A stretch of DNA of 64,000 bases from Prolixibacteraceae bacterium. GTDB lineage: Bacteria; Bacteroidota; Bacteroidia; Bacteroidales; Prolixibacteraceae. Of the stretch, positions 8,349-16,444 are shown in pieces. Below the pieces are notes generated by a model. That model was not told the DNA's origin and searched no databases. It saw nothing but the letters and a program-made list of their open reading frames with translations. How positions within the stretch are numbered: the stretch's first letter is position 1; each line of letters starts with the position of its first letter. The position numbers and the translations under genes were made by a program. The DNA is taken from the NCBI GenBank assembly GCA_019459485.1, contig JAIBEZ010000056.1, forward strand, positions 1-64,000. The letters are read 5' to 3'.

Positions 8349-9197
8349 ATGAACAACGTAGAATTGATGAATTTATACTGGACAACTGCCGGAATAGTTC
8401 CAGGTCAGGGTGAAATAAGCCGGTTTGATTTCGAGGACAGGGTAAAAGCTTCTGCTGAAGCTGGCTTTAAAGGTATTGGTATTTGGCATACCGATCTGGA
8501 ACATATTCTTCATCACAGAACGCTTCAGGAAATGAAAAGTATTCTTGATGACTACGACATAAAACACATCGAACTGGAGTTTATTGCCGATTGGTTTCTT
8601 GATGGCGCAAGGAAGGCCGAATCGGATAGCCGCAGGAAAAGGCTGTTTGAAGCTTCCGCAATTCTTCAGGCAAAACACGTAAAAGTAGGCGACTTTTATA
8701 AATCCATGTGTCCAATGGATCGGGTTATTGAGTCATTTTCGGCGTTGTGTGCCGAAGCGCAGAAATTCGGGGCGACAATCGGTTTTGAAATTATGGGTTG
8801 TGCCATGATCGATACTATCAAAGATGCGGTAACCATGGTTGAAACGGCTGGGGCGGATAACGGTGGGTTAATTATCGATATTTATCAGGTTGCCAATCTT
8901 GGAATGACTTATGACGAAATACGCAGCATTCCTTTAAAATATTTGACCAATGTTGAATTGAACGACGGAACCCTGCCCGGAAGCGAAAATCATGATCCTT
9001 CCAATAGGACATTCTGCGGAGAAGGGGAATATGACATCAAAGGGTTTATCAATTGCGTGATGGGTATGGGTTACACCGGTCCATGGGGAGTCGAAATAAT
9101 TTCGGAAAAACTGGCATTGTTACCCCTGAAAGAGATGAGCACCAGAGCTTTCAGCTCTACAATGGTTCAATTTGACGAACTTTTTGTAGGGAAATAA
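8349..9197 (+). CDS. Sugar phosphate isomerase/epimerase family protein (TIM barrel)
   Basis: A 282-residue AP-endonuclease-2-type TIM barrel. Candidate metal ligands fall at strand ends: HIELEF (near residue 75), GFEIMG, LIIDIYQ, NVELND and WGVEII, the Glu/Asp set typical of xylose-isomerase-like epimerases. The substrate cannot be told from sequence. It stands alone between the HEPN/MNT pair and a 285-bp non-coding stretch. ATG 8349 is the first start in frame, and barrel strand 1 (LMNLYW) begins right after it. Confidence 0.82.
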   Translation: MNNVELMNLYWTTAGIVPGQGEISRFDFEDRVKASAEAGFKGIGIWHTDLEHILHHRTLQEMKSILDDYDIKHIELEFIADWFLDGARKAESDSRRKRLFEASAILQAKHVKVGDFYKSMCPMDRVIESFSALCAEAQKFGATIGFEIMGCAMIDTIKDAVTMVETAGADNGGLIIDIYQVANLGMTYDEIRSIPLKYLTNVELNDGTLPGSENHDPSNRTFCGEGEYDIKGFINCVMGMGYTGPWGVEIISEKLALLPLKEMSTRAFSSTMVQFDELFVGK

Positions 9198-9284
9198 ATG
9201 AGAAAGAATGGATCACTTCATATTCTTGTGAGAAGAAAAAAGATAATCGATTTGTATTCAAATTTTTGTCCTCAAGCCGGACTG

Positions 9285-9360
9285 GCTCTTCCTTTTCCAT
9301 ACGATGAAAAGGAAGCAAAAATCTTGTCAAAACGAACCCTCGTCCGGGCGTTTTGACGGC
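9285..9360. repeat. Intergenic inverted-repeat element
   Basis: Two adjacent hairpins: ccttttc 9291-9297 with gaaaagg 9306-9312, and gtcaaaacg 9326-9334 with cgttttgac 9349-9357. The text aaaaggaagcaaaaatcttg resembles an intergenic phrase that I know from many Bacteroidetes genomes. The surrounding 9198-9482 holds no gene that I can recognise. Its last 30 bp, just before the next ATG, match the sequence upstream of the remnant at 1974. Confidence 0.4.
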
Positions 9361-9482
9361 CCACGCACTCGCTTCGAATAAGGCAAACGCAAACTTACAG
9401 GCAAACCACCGTAGCGCAAAGCGTTGAACCGCCTTTAGGAGAAAAACCACGAATAACCAACCGCTTACAAGTTCATGTTTTT

Positions 9483-11108
9483 ATGAAAAACTCTTCTCTG
9501 AAATCAAGGCATTTCGGGGAAGAGTTTTTATATTTATCGGAAATATATTGGCATTTGAAAATGAGAAAGATAACCACCATAGAGCTAATCGAAAAAATTC
9601 AGGAAATCAGGACATGTATCATTCACAACAGAGAGCGCTTTCAAACTGAAACATTCCCTGTACACCCAAACTATACCTATGCCGCTAAAAATCTGGTTGA
9701 CTATCTCTCGCTCCGAACTTTCGACATTCGCATCAAGCAAGGGAACCTATCGTTTTTAGGCTTGTCTTCATTCTCAAATTCGGAAAGATATGTGCTTACA
9801 AACATCGATAATATTTTATACCATCTTAAAACTATTCAGGGCCAAAGTGTTGAAGGATTGTCAAATCCGGAAGAAAGTACCTGGAACTTTTTCACCACAC
9901 TTGATTTACTTGATCAAAATACAAACAGACTGTTTGGCGAAAGCAATAACCAAATCAGCACCCGAATAATGGTTACCCTACCATCAGAAGCAGCCGGCGA
10001 TGCAAAATACATAGCCGACTTGTTGATAAACGGTATGGAAATAGCCCGGATCAACTGCAGTCACGACATTCCCGAGGTTTGGAAAAGCATGATTGATACC
10101 ATACACATTGCCGAAAAACAAACCGGAAAGCTTTGTAAAATATACATGGACCTGTCCGGACCAAAAATTCGTTCGGAAAAAATACATCAACTCAAAAAGA
10201 AGAAAAATAATAAAAACCAGGTCGTATTGCATATCGGCGATCGAATCAAATTATATTCTACCGAAGCCGAGCTGAAAGACGCTATAGAGAAAAAAGAGCC
10301 ATCAAAAACTTATGCTGCCTTGGTTTCAATGAGCATTCCGAATGTTGTTGAAAGCCTTACAGTTGGACATCGCATTTGGTTTGACGATGGTAAAATTGGA
10401 GGTGTTATTGAGGATATATCTGCCAAAAATGCAACAGTTTTAATAACAAAAGCCGGTTCAAAAGGAACAAAATTAAAGGAAGAGAAAGGTATTAACCTGC
10501 CCGACACACATTTGCAACTGCCCTCACTTACAGAAGAAGATGTTAATAATTTACCCTTTATTGCAAAACATGCTGATATTGTTGGCTATTCGTTTGTAAG
10601 AACCGCCAATGATGTGACACAACTGATGGATGCCCTGTCGAACCTGAACCGCATGGATATTGGCGTGGTGCTGAAAATCGAGAACAAGGAATCGTTTAAT
10701 AATTTGCCCGATTTATTGCTTACAGCCATGAAATGGTCGAACATTGGTGTGATGATAGCCCGGGGCGACTTAGCGGTTGAGCTTGGAATTGAGCGCATTT
10801 CGGAAGTACAGGAACAAATACTGTGGGTTTGCGAAGCAGCCCATGTTCCTGCAATTTGGGCTACACAAATACTCGAAAATCTTGCGCAAACAGGTTTGGC
10901 TACCCGGGCCGAAATTACAGATGCTTCCATGTCGGTGAGAGCCGAATGTGTAATGCTCAATAAAGGCCCCCACATAATGGAAGCCATCACAACACTTTTA
11001 AATATTCTTCGACGAATGGAAGCTCACCAAAACAAAAAACAAGGCACGCTTCGGCAACTTTCGTTTGCGAATGAATTCTTTAATAAAGATATTCAAAGGT
11101 TCAATTAA
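9483..11108 (+). CDS. Pyruvate-kinase-like barrel protein with an N-terminal extension and no allosteric domain
   Basis: A 541-residue protein. Residues about 160-510 are the pyruvate kinase barrel with its inserted B domain: MVTLPSEA, ARINCSHD, GPKIRSE, the catalytic Lys in VVLKIENK (K398), ARGDLAVELG and WATQILENLA. The C-terminal regulatory domain of PykA/PykF is missing. In its place residues 1-155 form a helical extension with no domain I recognise, starting FGEEFLYLSEI. Phosphotransfer chemistry is plausible, but the substrate may not be pyruvate. The stop is 6 bp from the start of an MDR gene. The beginning of this gene occurs again as a relic at 1974. Confidence 0.75.
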   Translation: MKNSSLKSRHFGEEFLYLSEIYWHLKMRKITTIELIEKIQEIRTCIIHNRERFQTETFPVHPNYTYAAKNLVDYLSLRTFDIRIKQGNLSFLGLSSFSNSERYVLTNIDNILYHLKTIQGQSVEGLSNPEESTWNFFTTLDLLDQNTNRLFGESNNQISTRIMVTLPSEAAGDAKYIADLLINGMEIARINCSHDIPEVWKSMIDTIHIAEKQTGKLCKIYMDLSGPKIRSEKIHQLKKKKNNKNQVVLHIGDRIKLYSTEAELKDAIEKKEPSKTYAALVSMSIPNVVESLTVGHRIWFDDGKIGGVIEDISAKNATVLITKAGSKGTKLKEEKGINLPDTHLQLPSLTEEDVNNLPFIAKHADIVGYSFVRTANDVTQLMDALSNLNRMDIGVVLKIENKESFNNLPDLLLTAMKWSNIGVMIARGDLAVELGIERISEVQEQILWVCEAAHVPAIWATQILENLAQTGLATRAEITDASMSVRAECVMLNKGPHIMEAITTLLNILRRMEAHQNKKQGTLRQLSFANEFFNKDIQRFN

Positions 11109-11114
11109 AATTCG

Positions 11115-12077
11115 ATGAAAGCCATCATCCATACCCGATACGGACCGCCGGAAGTGCTGCAACAGGCAGAAGTGACGAAACCAAGTCCCAAAGAAAATGA
11201 AGTACTGGTTAAAGTACACGCTACCACTGTAAACCGCACCGATTGCGGGTTCCGGAGCGCTGAGTATTTTATCTCGCGGTTCTTTAGCGGATTGTTCCGG
11301 CCTAAAAACCAGATATTGGGCAACGAGTTTGCCGGAGAAATTGAAGCGGTGGGCAAACATGTAAAGCTGTTTCAGCCGGGCGAAAAAGTATTTGGCTACA
11401 ACGATATTACCTTTGGCGCACATGCCGAATACCTCGTAATGGCAGAAGATGGCCCGATTGCCACAATGCCCTCCAATCTGACTTACGAAGAAGCAGCTCC
11501 CATTACCGAAGGCGGTCATTACGCTTTGTGCGACATCAGGGCGGCAAAAGTTTCTCCCGGACAAAAAGTACTGGTGAACGGCGCCACCGGAGCCATTGGT
11601 TCGGCTGCCGTGCAATTGTGCCGGTATTTTGGCGCCGAAGTCACGGCTGTTTGCGCCACTCCGCACCTTGAACTAATCAGATCGTTGGGTGCAAAAACAG
11701 TGATTGATTACACCAAAGAAGATTTTACGAAAATGGGCGACCGGTTCGATCTTGTATTCGATGCCGTGGGCAAAAGTTCGTTTGGCAAATGCAAACCCAT
11801 CCTGAAAAGCAACGGAATCTACATTTCCACCGAACTCGGCAAAGGTGGACAAAACCCTTTTCTGGCGCTGATAACCCCGGTACTGGGCGGCAAAAAGCTG
11901 CTATTTCCGACTCCGACCATCAGCAAACAAGATGTTATTTTCCTGAAAGATTTGGTCGAAAGCGGACAGTTCAAACCATTGATTGACCGCAGCTATCCGT
12001 TGGAGCAAATGGTGGAAGCCGCCAAATACGTGGAAACCGGCCAGAAAATTGGGAATGTGGTAATAACGGTGGTGTGA
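11115..12077 (+). CDS. NAD(P)-dependent alcohol dehydrogenase/quinone reductase (MDR superfamily)
   Basis: A 320-residue medium-chain dehydrogenase of the zinc-independent, quinone-oxidoreductase-like type. The N-terminal GroES-like fold begins MKAIIHTRYGPPEVLQ and includes the TTVNRTDCG segment. The nucleotide-binding site is VNGATGAIGSAAVQL (about residues 154-168), followed by GAKTVIDY. The likely substrates are quinones or enones; the exact one is unknown. It follows the pyruvate-kinase-like gene by 6 bp and is probably cotranscribed with it. Its start is homologous to the first 29 residues of the chimeric aminotransferase at 3199. Confidence 0.87.
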   Translation: MKAIIHTRYGPPEVLQQAEVTKPSPKENEVLVKVHATTVNRTDCGFRSAEYFISRFFSGLFRPKNQILGNEFAGEIEAVGKHVKLFQPGEKVFGYNDITFGAHAEYLVMAEDGPIATMPSNLTYEEAAPITEGGHYALCDIRAAKVSPGQKVLVNGATGAIGSAAVQLCRYFGAEVTAVCATPHLELIRSLGAKTVIDYTKEDFTKMGDRFDLVFDAVGKSSFGKCKPILKSNGIYISTELGKGGQNPFLALITPVLGGKKLLFPTPTISKQDVIFLKDLVESGQFKPLIDRSYPLEQMVEAAKYVETGQKIGNVVITVV

Positions 12078-12221
12078 TAGTTTACATTCTATGAATAATA
12101 ATTACTTTCAGGCAAACTGTTTGTTGAATCTATTTTTCGTTAATTTTAAAAGCGAAATAATTGATGCTCATACCCCTTTGGTATATTGTTAATAATTGTA
12201 GAATGTATTAAAATATTGTGT

Positions 12222-13421
12222 ATGCAAAAGACAAACGATGAACTCAACGCCGAGTTAGAAGAATTAAAACTAAAGTATTCGGAATTGGAAGCAAAGTATT
12301 TCGAAGAACTAGCTTGTTTGAAGAAAAATGAAGAAGAGCTTCGCATACGCTTGATGTTTTTTGAAGGTATAGCCAATTCTACCTTCGATGGTTTTCTTGT
12401 GGTCGATCCAAATGGCCGAAAGATCCTTCAGACACAACGCACGATTGACTTATGGAAAATACCACAGGGAGTAGTAGACGATCTTAGCGGACAAAAACAG
12501 GTTGCTCATATAATGCACATGACCGTTGACCCTAAGAAATTTGTTGCTGAAATCATCTATCAGGCAGAACACATATATGAAAAACGACATGATGAGGTTG
12601 AACTGATTGATGGTACGGTCATGGAGCGATACTCCTCGCCGGTTTTTGGGGCAGACGGCACTCATTATGGCCGAATTTATACCTTTCATGATATTACTGA
12701 ACGAAAGAATTTTGAAGACCAACTGACTCAGCTTAATTCTGATAAAGATCGTTTTATTTCAATTCTTGCCCACGACCTGCGAAGTCCTTTTAATAGCCTG
12801 CTGGGACTTACTGAATTGTTAGCAGAGAATTTGCGGAATTATACGGATGAAGAAATAGAAACCTTTATTGTGTCGATTAACAATACAGTCAGGAAAACTT
12901 TTGAATTATTGGAAGATACACTAATATGGGCGAGCCTTCAATCAAGAAAAATCACCTATTCTCCTAATGTTATTAACATAGCCGCAATAATGTCAGAAGT
13001 TGTTGAAATACTTAAGCCTGTTGCTCAGTTCAAGAATATTACATTGGAGAATAAAACAACAGAAGAACTGAATGCTTACGTCGATATCTATATGGTTAAA
13101 GCAATTTTACGCAACCTTATTTCGAATGCTATAAAATTTACGCACAATAATGGGAAAGTCGAAATTTCGGCATCAACGATAGATTCTGAAACTGTTATAA
13201 AGGTTACAGATAACGGCGTTGGAATGAATCAGGAAGTGATAGATAAACTCTTTAGTTTTTCGCCTGACAATTCTTCCAAGGGTACTGCAAATGAAACCGG
13301 AACAGGCTTGGGTTTGATGCTGTGTAAAGGGTTTGTCGATAAGCATAATGGGAAAATATGGGTAAACAGCAAAATCAACAATGGAACAACTGTTTATTTT
13401 TCCTTTCCTAACCCTTCTTAA
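12222..13421 (+). CDS. PAS-domain sensor histidine kinase
   Basis: A 399-residue soluble hybrid-less histidine kinase. Residues 1-45 are a coiled coil (NDELNAELEELK), about 46-165 a PAS domain (FDGFLVVDPNGR to IYTFHDITERK), and a HisKA helix has H184 (LAHDLRSPF). The HATPase carries an N box (LRNLISNAIKF), G1 (DNGVGM) and G2 (GTGLGL). No transmembrane segment is visible, so it senses a cytoplasmic signal. No response regulator is adjacent; the next gene is a CPBP protease. I chose ATG 12222 because the heptads begin there; an upstream in-frame TTG at 12186 adds only 12 residues without a feature. Confidence 0.88.
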   Translation: MQKTNDELNAELEELKLKYSELEAKYFEELACLKKNEEELRIRLMFFEGIANSTFDGFLVVDPNGRKILQTQRTIDLWKIPQGVVDDLSGQKQVAHIMHMTVDPKKFVAEIIYQAEHIYEKRHDEVELIDGTVMERYSSPVFGADGTHYGRIYTFHDITERKNFEDQLTQLNSDKDRFISILAHDLRSPFNSLLGLTELLAENLRNYTDEEIETFIVSINNTVRKTFELLEDTLIWASLQSRKITYSPNVINIAAIMSEVVEILKPVAQFKNITLENKTTEELNAYVDIYMVKAILRNLISNAIKFTHNNGKVEISASTIDSETVIKVTDNGVGMNQEVIDKLFSFSPDNSSKGTANETGTGLGLMLCKGFVDKHNGKIWVNSKINNGTTVYFSFPNPS

Positions 13422-13425
13422 ATCT

Positions 13426-14154
13426 ATGAACAGAATAATCAAACCAATCAGCACTATCCTTTCATTCCTTCTATTTGGTATTCCTTCTGCAGTTTTCGTG
13501 ATCATCTGTCGTGTACTCATTCCTGAATTGAACCAAAATTATCAATTGCACCCTGCCTTGAGCTGGTTTATTGGTGGATTGCTGGTTTTTGTGCCATTGT
13601 TTGTACTCGCATTCTATCTGGTTCGAAAAGACGGATATCAAACAAAAGAGCAGATTTACGGCAGGATGCGTCTTCAAAAAATGTCGTCGCGCGACTGGAA
13701 ATATACCTTGATTTCTACGTTGGCGGTTATGATGCTCACCGGAGCAATTATGGGATTTACCAAATTTCTGCACGCGCAGTTTGGCATTTCTGAAATTGAA
13801 ACTACTCCATCGTTCATGCAGTTTGAACCGTTTCAGGGAAACGAACGGTTTTTATTGCTGGCGTGGTTAGCCATGTTTTTCTTCAACATTTTCGGAGAAG
13901 AGCTGATGTGGCGAGGGTACATTTTACCACGTCAGGAAATCAGTTTGGGCAACAGCGCATGGTTTTTCAATGCGGTACTCTGGGTTTTATTTCATATTTG
14001 TTTTGGCATTCAACTCCTGATTTTACTGATTCCCATTCTGTTCATCCTTCCCTGGGCTGTTCAAAAAACTCAAAATACCTGGGTTGGAATTTATATTCAC
14101 GCTTTGGTAAATGGTCCTTCGTTTATCATGATTTCACTGGGTATAATAGGTTGA
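13426..14154 (+). CDS. CPBP family intramembrane glutamic endopeptidase
   Basis: A 242-residue, multi-pass (about 6-7 segments) protein of the CAAX/Abi protease family. The motif E158-E159-LMW-R163 is followed by an ARP-like FHICFGIQ His and a last helix with HALVN, the expected active-site set. The role is proteolysis inside the membrane; the substrate is unknown. ATG 13426 lies 4 bp after the histidine kinase stop, so the two are probably cotranscribed. The longer frame from 13381 would overlap the kinase and lacks support. Confidence 0.85.
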   Translation: MNRIIKPISTILSFLLFGIPSAVFVIICRVLIPELNQNYQLHPALSWFIGGLLVFVPLFVLAFYLVRKDGYQTKEQIYGRMRLQKMSSRDWKYTLISTLAVMMLTGAIMGFTKFLHAQFGISEIETTPSFMQFEPFQGNERFLLLAWLAMFFFNIFGEELMWRGYILPRQEISLGNSAWFFNAVLWVLFHICFGIQLLILLIPILFILPWAVQKTQNTWVGIYIHALVNGPSFIMISLGIIG

Positions 14155-14223
14155 TTATATAAGTACAACCAAAAAAATCAAAGGTTCACCCTTGTTTAAG
14201 TGTCATTCAGAAATAATAAGTTG

Positions 14224-14415
14224 ATGAAAATCATAAACTGCGGTAGGTTTGCATATAAAAACAGAAGCAATGAAACGAATATGCCGCGGGAAATTATTTT
14301 AAATGTGGCGGCGCAAAAAGAAATGAAAATATTGTTCGAAGATGGAATCAATTGGCATGTGAGTTCCATGAGAACGCTTAATAATCAATTAATTAATACC
14401 GATATTTTCGAATGA
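14224..14415 (+). CDS. Small hypothetical protein
   Basis: A 63-residue frame (MKIINCGRFAYKN..) that I do not recognise. Its only support is position: the stop overlaps the next gene's start as ATGA (14412-14415), the form seen in coupled operons here, and the residues look non-random (IILNVAAQKEMKILFEDG). It has no membrane segment or signal peptide. It could be a fragment of a larger lost gene; another in-frame ATG lies at 14200. Confidence 0.35.
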   Translation: MKIINCGRFAYKNRSNETNMPREIILNVAAQKEMKILFEDGINWHVSSMRTLNNQLINTDIFE

Positions 14416-14969
14416 AAAATTCAGAAAACACCCGTGTTTGTCCGGTAGAAATAGCTGGTGGACTTGACAATTCTATCAGGAGATTTTTACAAAATCCTCA
14501 AAAAATTCTGAAACCATACATTCAAACAGGAATGACGGTTCTCGATATGGGGTGTGGCCCTGGCTTTTTTACCATCGAAATTGCAAAACTGCTAAATGGT
14601 TCGGGCAAAGTATTTGCCGCTGATTTACAGGACGGAATGCTCGAGAAGGTGAGGCAAAAGATTAGTAGAACGGAACTGGAGCAGAGAATTGAACTGCATA
14701 AATGTCAAAACGAAACCATTGGGATCACTGAAAAAGTTGATTTTGCATTGGCATTCTATGTGGTTCATGAAGTTCCAAATCAGGATAAACTATTTCTGGA
14801 ACTGAAATCAATTCTGAAACCCAACGGGAAAATATTTATAGTTGAGCCCAACTTCCATGTTCCAGGAAAAGCATTTGAAACCATGCTTGAAAGAGCTAAA
14901 AGCATCGGATTTGTGATTGCAGCCAGACCAAAATCATTCCTCAACCGAGCAGTTGTATTGACAAATTAA
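14412..14969 (+). CDS. Class I SAM-dependent methyltransferase
   Basis: A 185-residue Rossmann-fold methyltransferase. Motif I is VLDMGCGPG (residues 43-51), the acidic motif II residue is in FAADLQDGML, the later motif is FALAFYVVHEV, and KPNGKIFIVEP is the post-motif strand. It resembles UbiE/Methyltransf_11-type enzymes of unknown substrate. The protein is short for the family, ending soon after the last strand. Its start overlaps the small gene upstream by 4 bp and the next gene begins 7 bp later, suggesting a unit with the cupin protein. Confidence 0.85.
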   Translation: MKNSENTRVCPVEIAGGLDNSIRRFLQNPQKILKPYIQTGMTVLDMGCGPGFFTIEIAKLLNGSGKVFAADLQDGMLEKVRQKISRTELEQRIELHKCQNETIGITEKVDFALAFYVVHEVPNQDKLFLELKSILKPNGKIFIVEPNFHVPGKAFETMLERAKSIGFVIAARPKSFLNRAVVLTN

Positions 14970-14976
14970 ATAAAAT

Positions 14977-15336
14977 ATGAATCCAAACATTCCATTTCAG
15001 GCCATCGACTGGTCTGCAATTCCAAAGACCGAGCACAAAGGCGAGACCGGAACAGCTTTTTGGCAAACCATTCAGTTGCCGGGTTTGCGCATCCGGATGG
15101 TAGAATATACAGCCAATTACAAGGCCGATCACTGGTGCCGGAAAGGTCACATCGTGCATTGTCTCGAAGGCGAATTTGTAAGCGAATCGCAGGATGGCCA
15201 ACATTCAGTAATGATCCAGGGAATGACTTATGTGGTTACTGATGAGCTGAGTTCGCACCGATCGGTCACTAAAGGCGGAGTGAAATTGTTGATTATTGAC
15301 GGCGACTTCCTGAAATATCAGGAAGAAGAAAACTAA
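14977..15336 (+). CDS. DHCW-motif cupin-fold protein
   Basis: A 119-residue small beta-barrel protein with the DHWCRKGH motif (about residues 50-57) that defines this cupin group, followed by VHCLEGEF and a second half YVVTDELSSHRS. The function of the group is unknown; cupin folds usually bind a metal or small ligand. It starts 7 bp after the methyltransferase, and an LRR gene follows 14 bp after its stop, so the three genes probably share a transcript. Confidence 0.82.
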   Translation: MNPNIPFQAIDWSAIPKTEHKGETGTAFWQTIQLPGLRIRMVEYTANYKADHWCRKGHIVHCLEGEFVSESQDGQHSVMIQGMTYVVTDELSSHRSVTKGGVKLLIIDGDFLKYQEEEN

Positions 15337-15350
15337 TTCAGATTAATTTT

Positions 15351-16235
15351 ATGCACAAAACAAAAGGTTTGTCAGAGAGGTTGTTGGAAGCATATTCGGA
15401 AACCAACCTGAACAAGATTGCCCGAAATCTCATCCGGCTATACAAAGAGAAGCAATTCGAAAAACTAAATATCATTTCCGGGATGCTTTCGGAATGGGTT
15501 GAAATAGTGATTGAACCTGACGGGAAAGGCTTTTCGAAGATTATTTCGTTGTATCATCCCGACCGGGGCGATTATTACCGTAGCCAGATTTCTGAATTTG
15601 CCGAAAAATCTGATTTCGCTACACTTGCCCGATTTGAGCATGTTTTTGTGATTCAGGACATTGAAGAAATTGCCGCGAACATCGAAAGTTATGAGGACAT
15701 TGATTATCATCCTGAATACGAATGGGATATAAAAGACACAGGCTTCAGCTATTTTCGGGATGACAAGAAGAAACGCCGCGCCAAAACACAAAAAGCCAAA
15801 GGAGGATATACGTTTTACGAGGCGGTTAAAATCAGGCAGTACGGCCATACCGAGACTGAATTTCCAACCTATTATCTGGAAGACATGGATGAAGTTGAGC
15901 TTTCTGATTCAGAAATCGATGATCTGGATGGCGTGGAATACTGCATTCACACTTTGATGCTGGATTTGTCGTTCAACGGCATAACTGACATTTCTCTCCT
16001 TGAAAATCTGGTGAGATTACAAGAACTAAATTTATCGAATAACCAGATAAGTTATATTGATGGACTTAGCAATCTGCAACAACTGCAAAGTGTTGATCTG
16101 TCGAACAATTCGATCGACGATATTTCGCCGTTGTTTGAGATTGAAACCCTAGAATATGTTGATTTAACAGGGAATAAAATTTCACCGGAACAATTGAAAG
16201 AACTGAAAGAAATGGGTGTAACAATTGAATACTGA
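15351..16235 (+). CDS. Leucine-rich repeat protein
   Basis: A 294-residue protein. Residues 1-190 have no domain I recognise; they are rich in charged residues, with a basic patch KKKRRAKTQKAK near 143-154. Residues about 195-290 carry four leucine-rich repeats of the SDS22/internalin-like type (LMLDLSFNGITDIS, LQELNLSNNQISYI, LQSVDLSNNSIDDI, LEYVDLTGNKIS). No signal peptide is visible, so it is probably a cytoplasmic binding protein. It follows the cupin gene by 14 bp. Confidence 0.8.
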   Translation: MHKTKGLSERLLEAYSETNLNKIARNLIRLYKEKQFEKLNIISGMLSEWVEIVIEPDGKGFSKIISLYHPDRGDYYRSQISEFAEKSDFATLARFEHVFVIQDIEEIAANIESYEDIDYHPEYEWDIKDTGFSYFRDDKKKRRAKTQKAKGGYTFYEAVKIRQYGHTETEFPTYYLEDMDEVELSDSEIDDLDGVEYCIHTLMLDLSFNGITDISLLENLVRLQELNLSNNQISYIDGLSNLQQLQSVDLSNNSIDDISPLFEIETLEYVDLTGNKISPEQLKELKEMGVTIEY

Positions 16236-16316
16236 ACCGCATTTTATGTTCTCAGGCTTTTATCGTAGTTTTGGGCAATTCAAAAATTAGATGATTGACC
16301 GTTTACATACCTTTTT

Positions 16317-16405
16317 TGGCATTTGTGCCAGTCAGTTGTGGTCATTAGTTGTCATTTCCCGGCAGCTTAATGACGACCAAATGACAATCGAATGACTTTT
16401 ATGAC
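16317..16405. promoter_or_regulatory. Cluster of ATGAC/GTCAT motifs upstream of the flippase
   Basis: GTCAT occurs at 16341 and 16351, and ATGAC at 16370, 16381, 16392 and 16401. The spacings are 10, 11, 11 and 9 bp, close to one helical turn, and the two groups face each other across a cggcag centre. A TGGCA-tttg-TGCCA inverted repeat (16317-16330) lies just before. The cluster ends 40 bp before the flippase start. It looks like a multi-site operator, but no regulator can be assigned. Confidence 0.4.
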
Positions 16406-16444
16406 ATTGGGTAGTATTTCGGATATTCATAAACTTATTTTCTA

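Noticed and set aside
10998-11666. A 222-codon minus-strand frame across the kinase-like/MDR junction
   Set aside because: It is antisense to two genes with clear family motifs and has no recognisable motif of its own.
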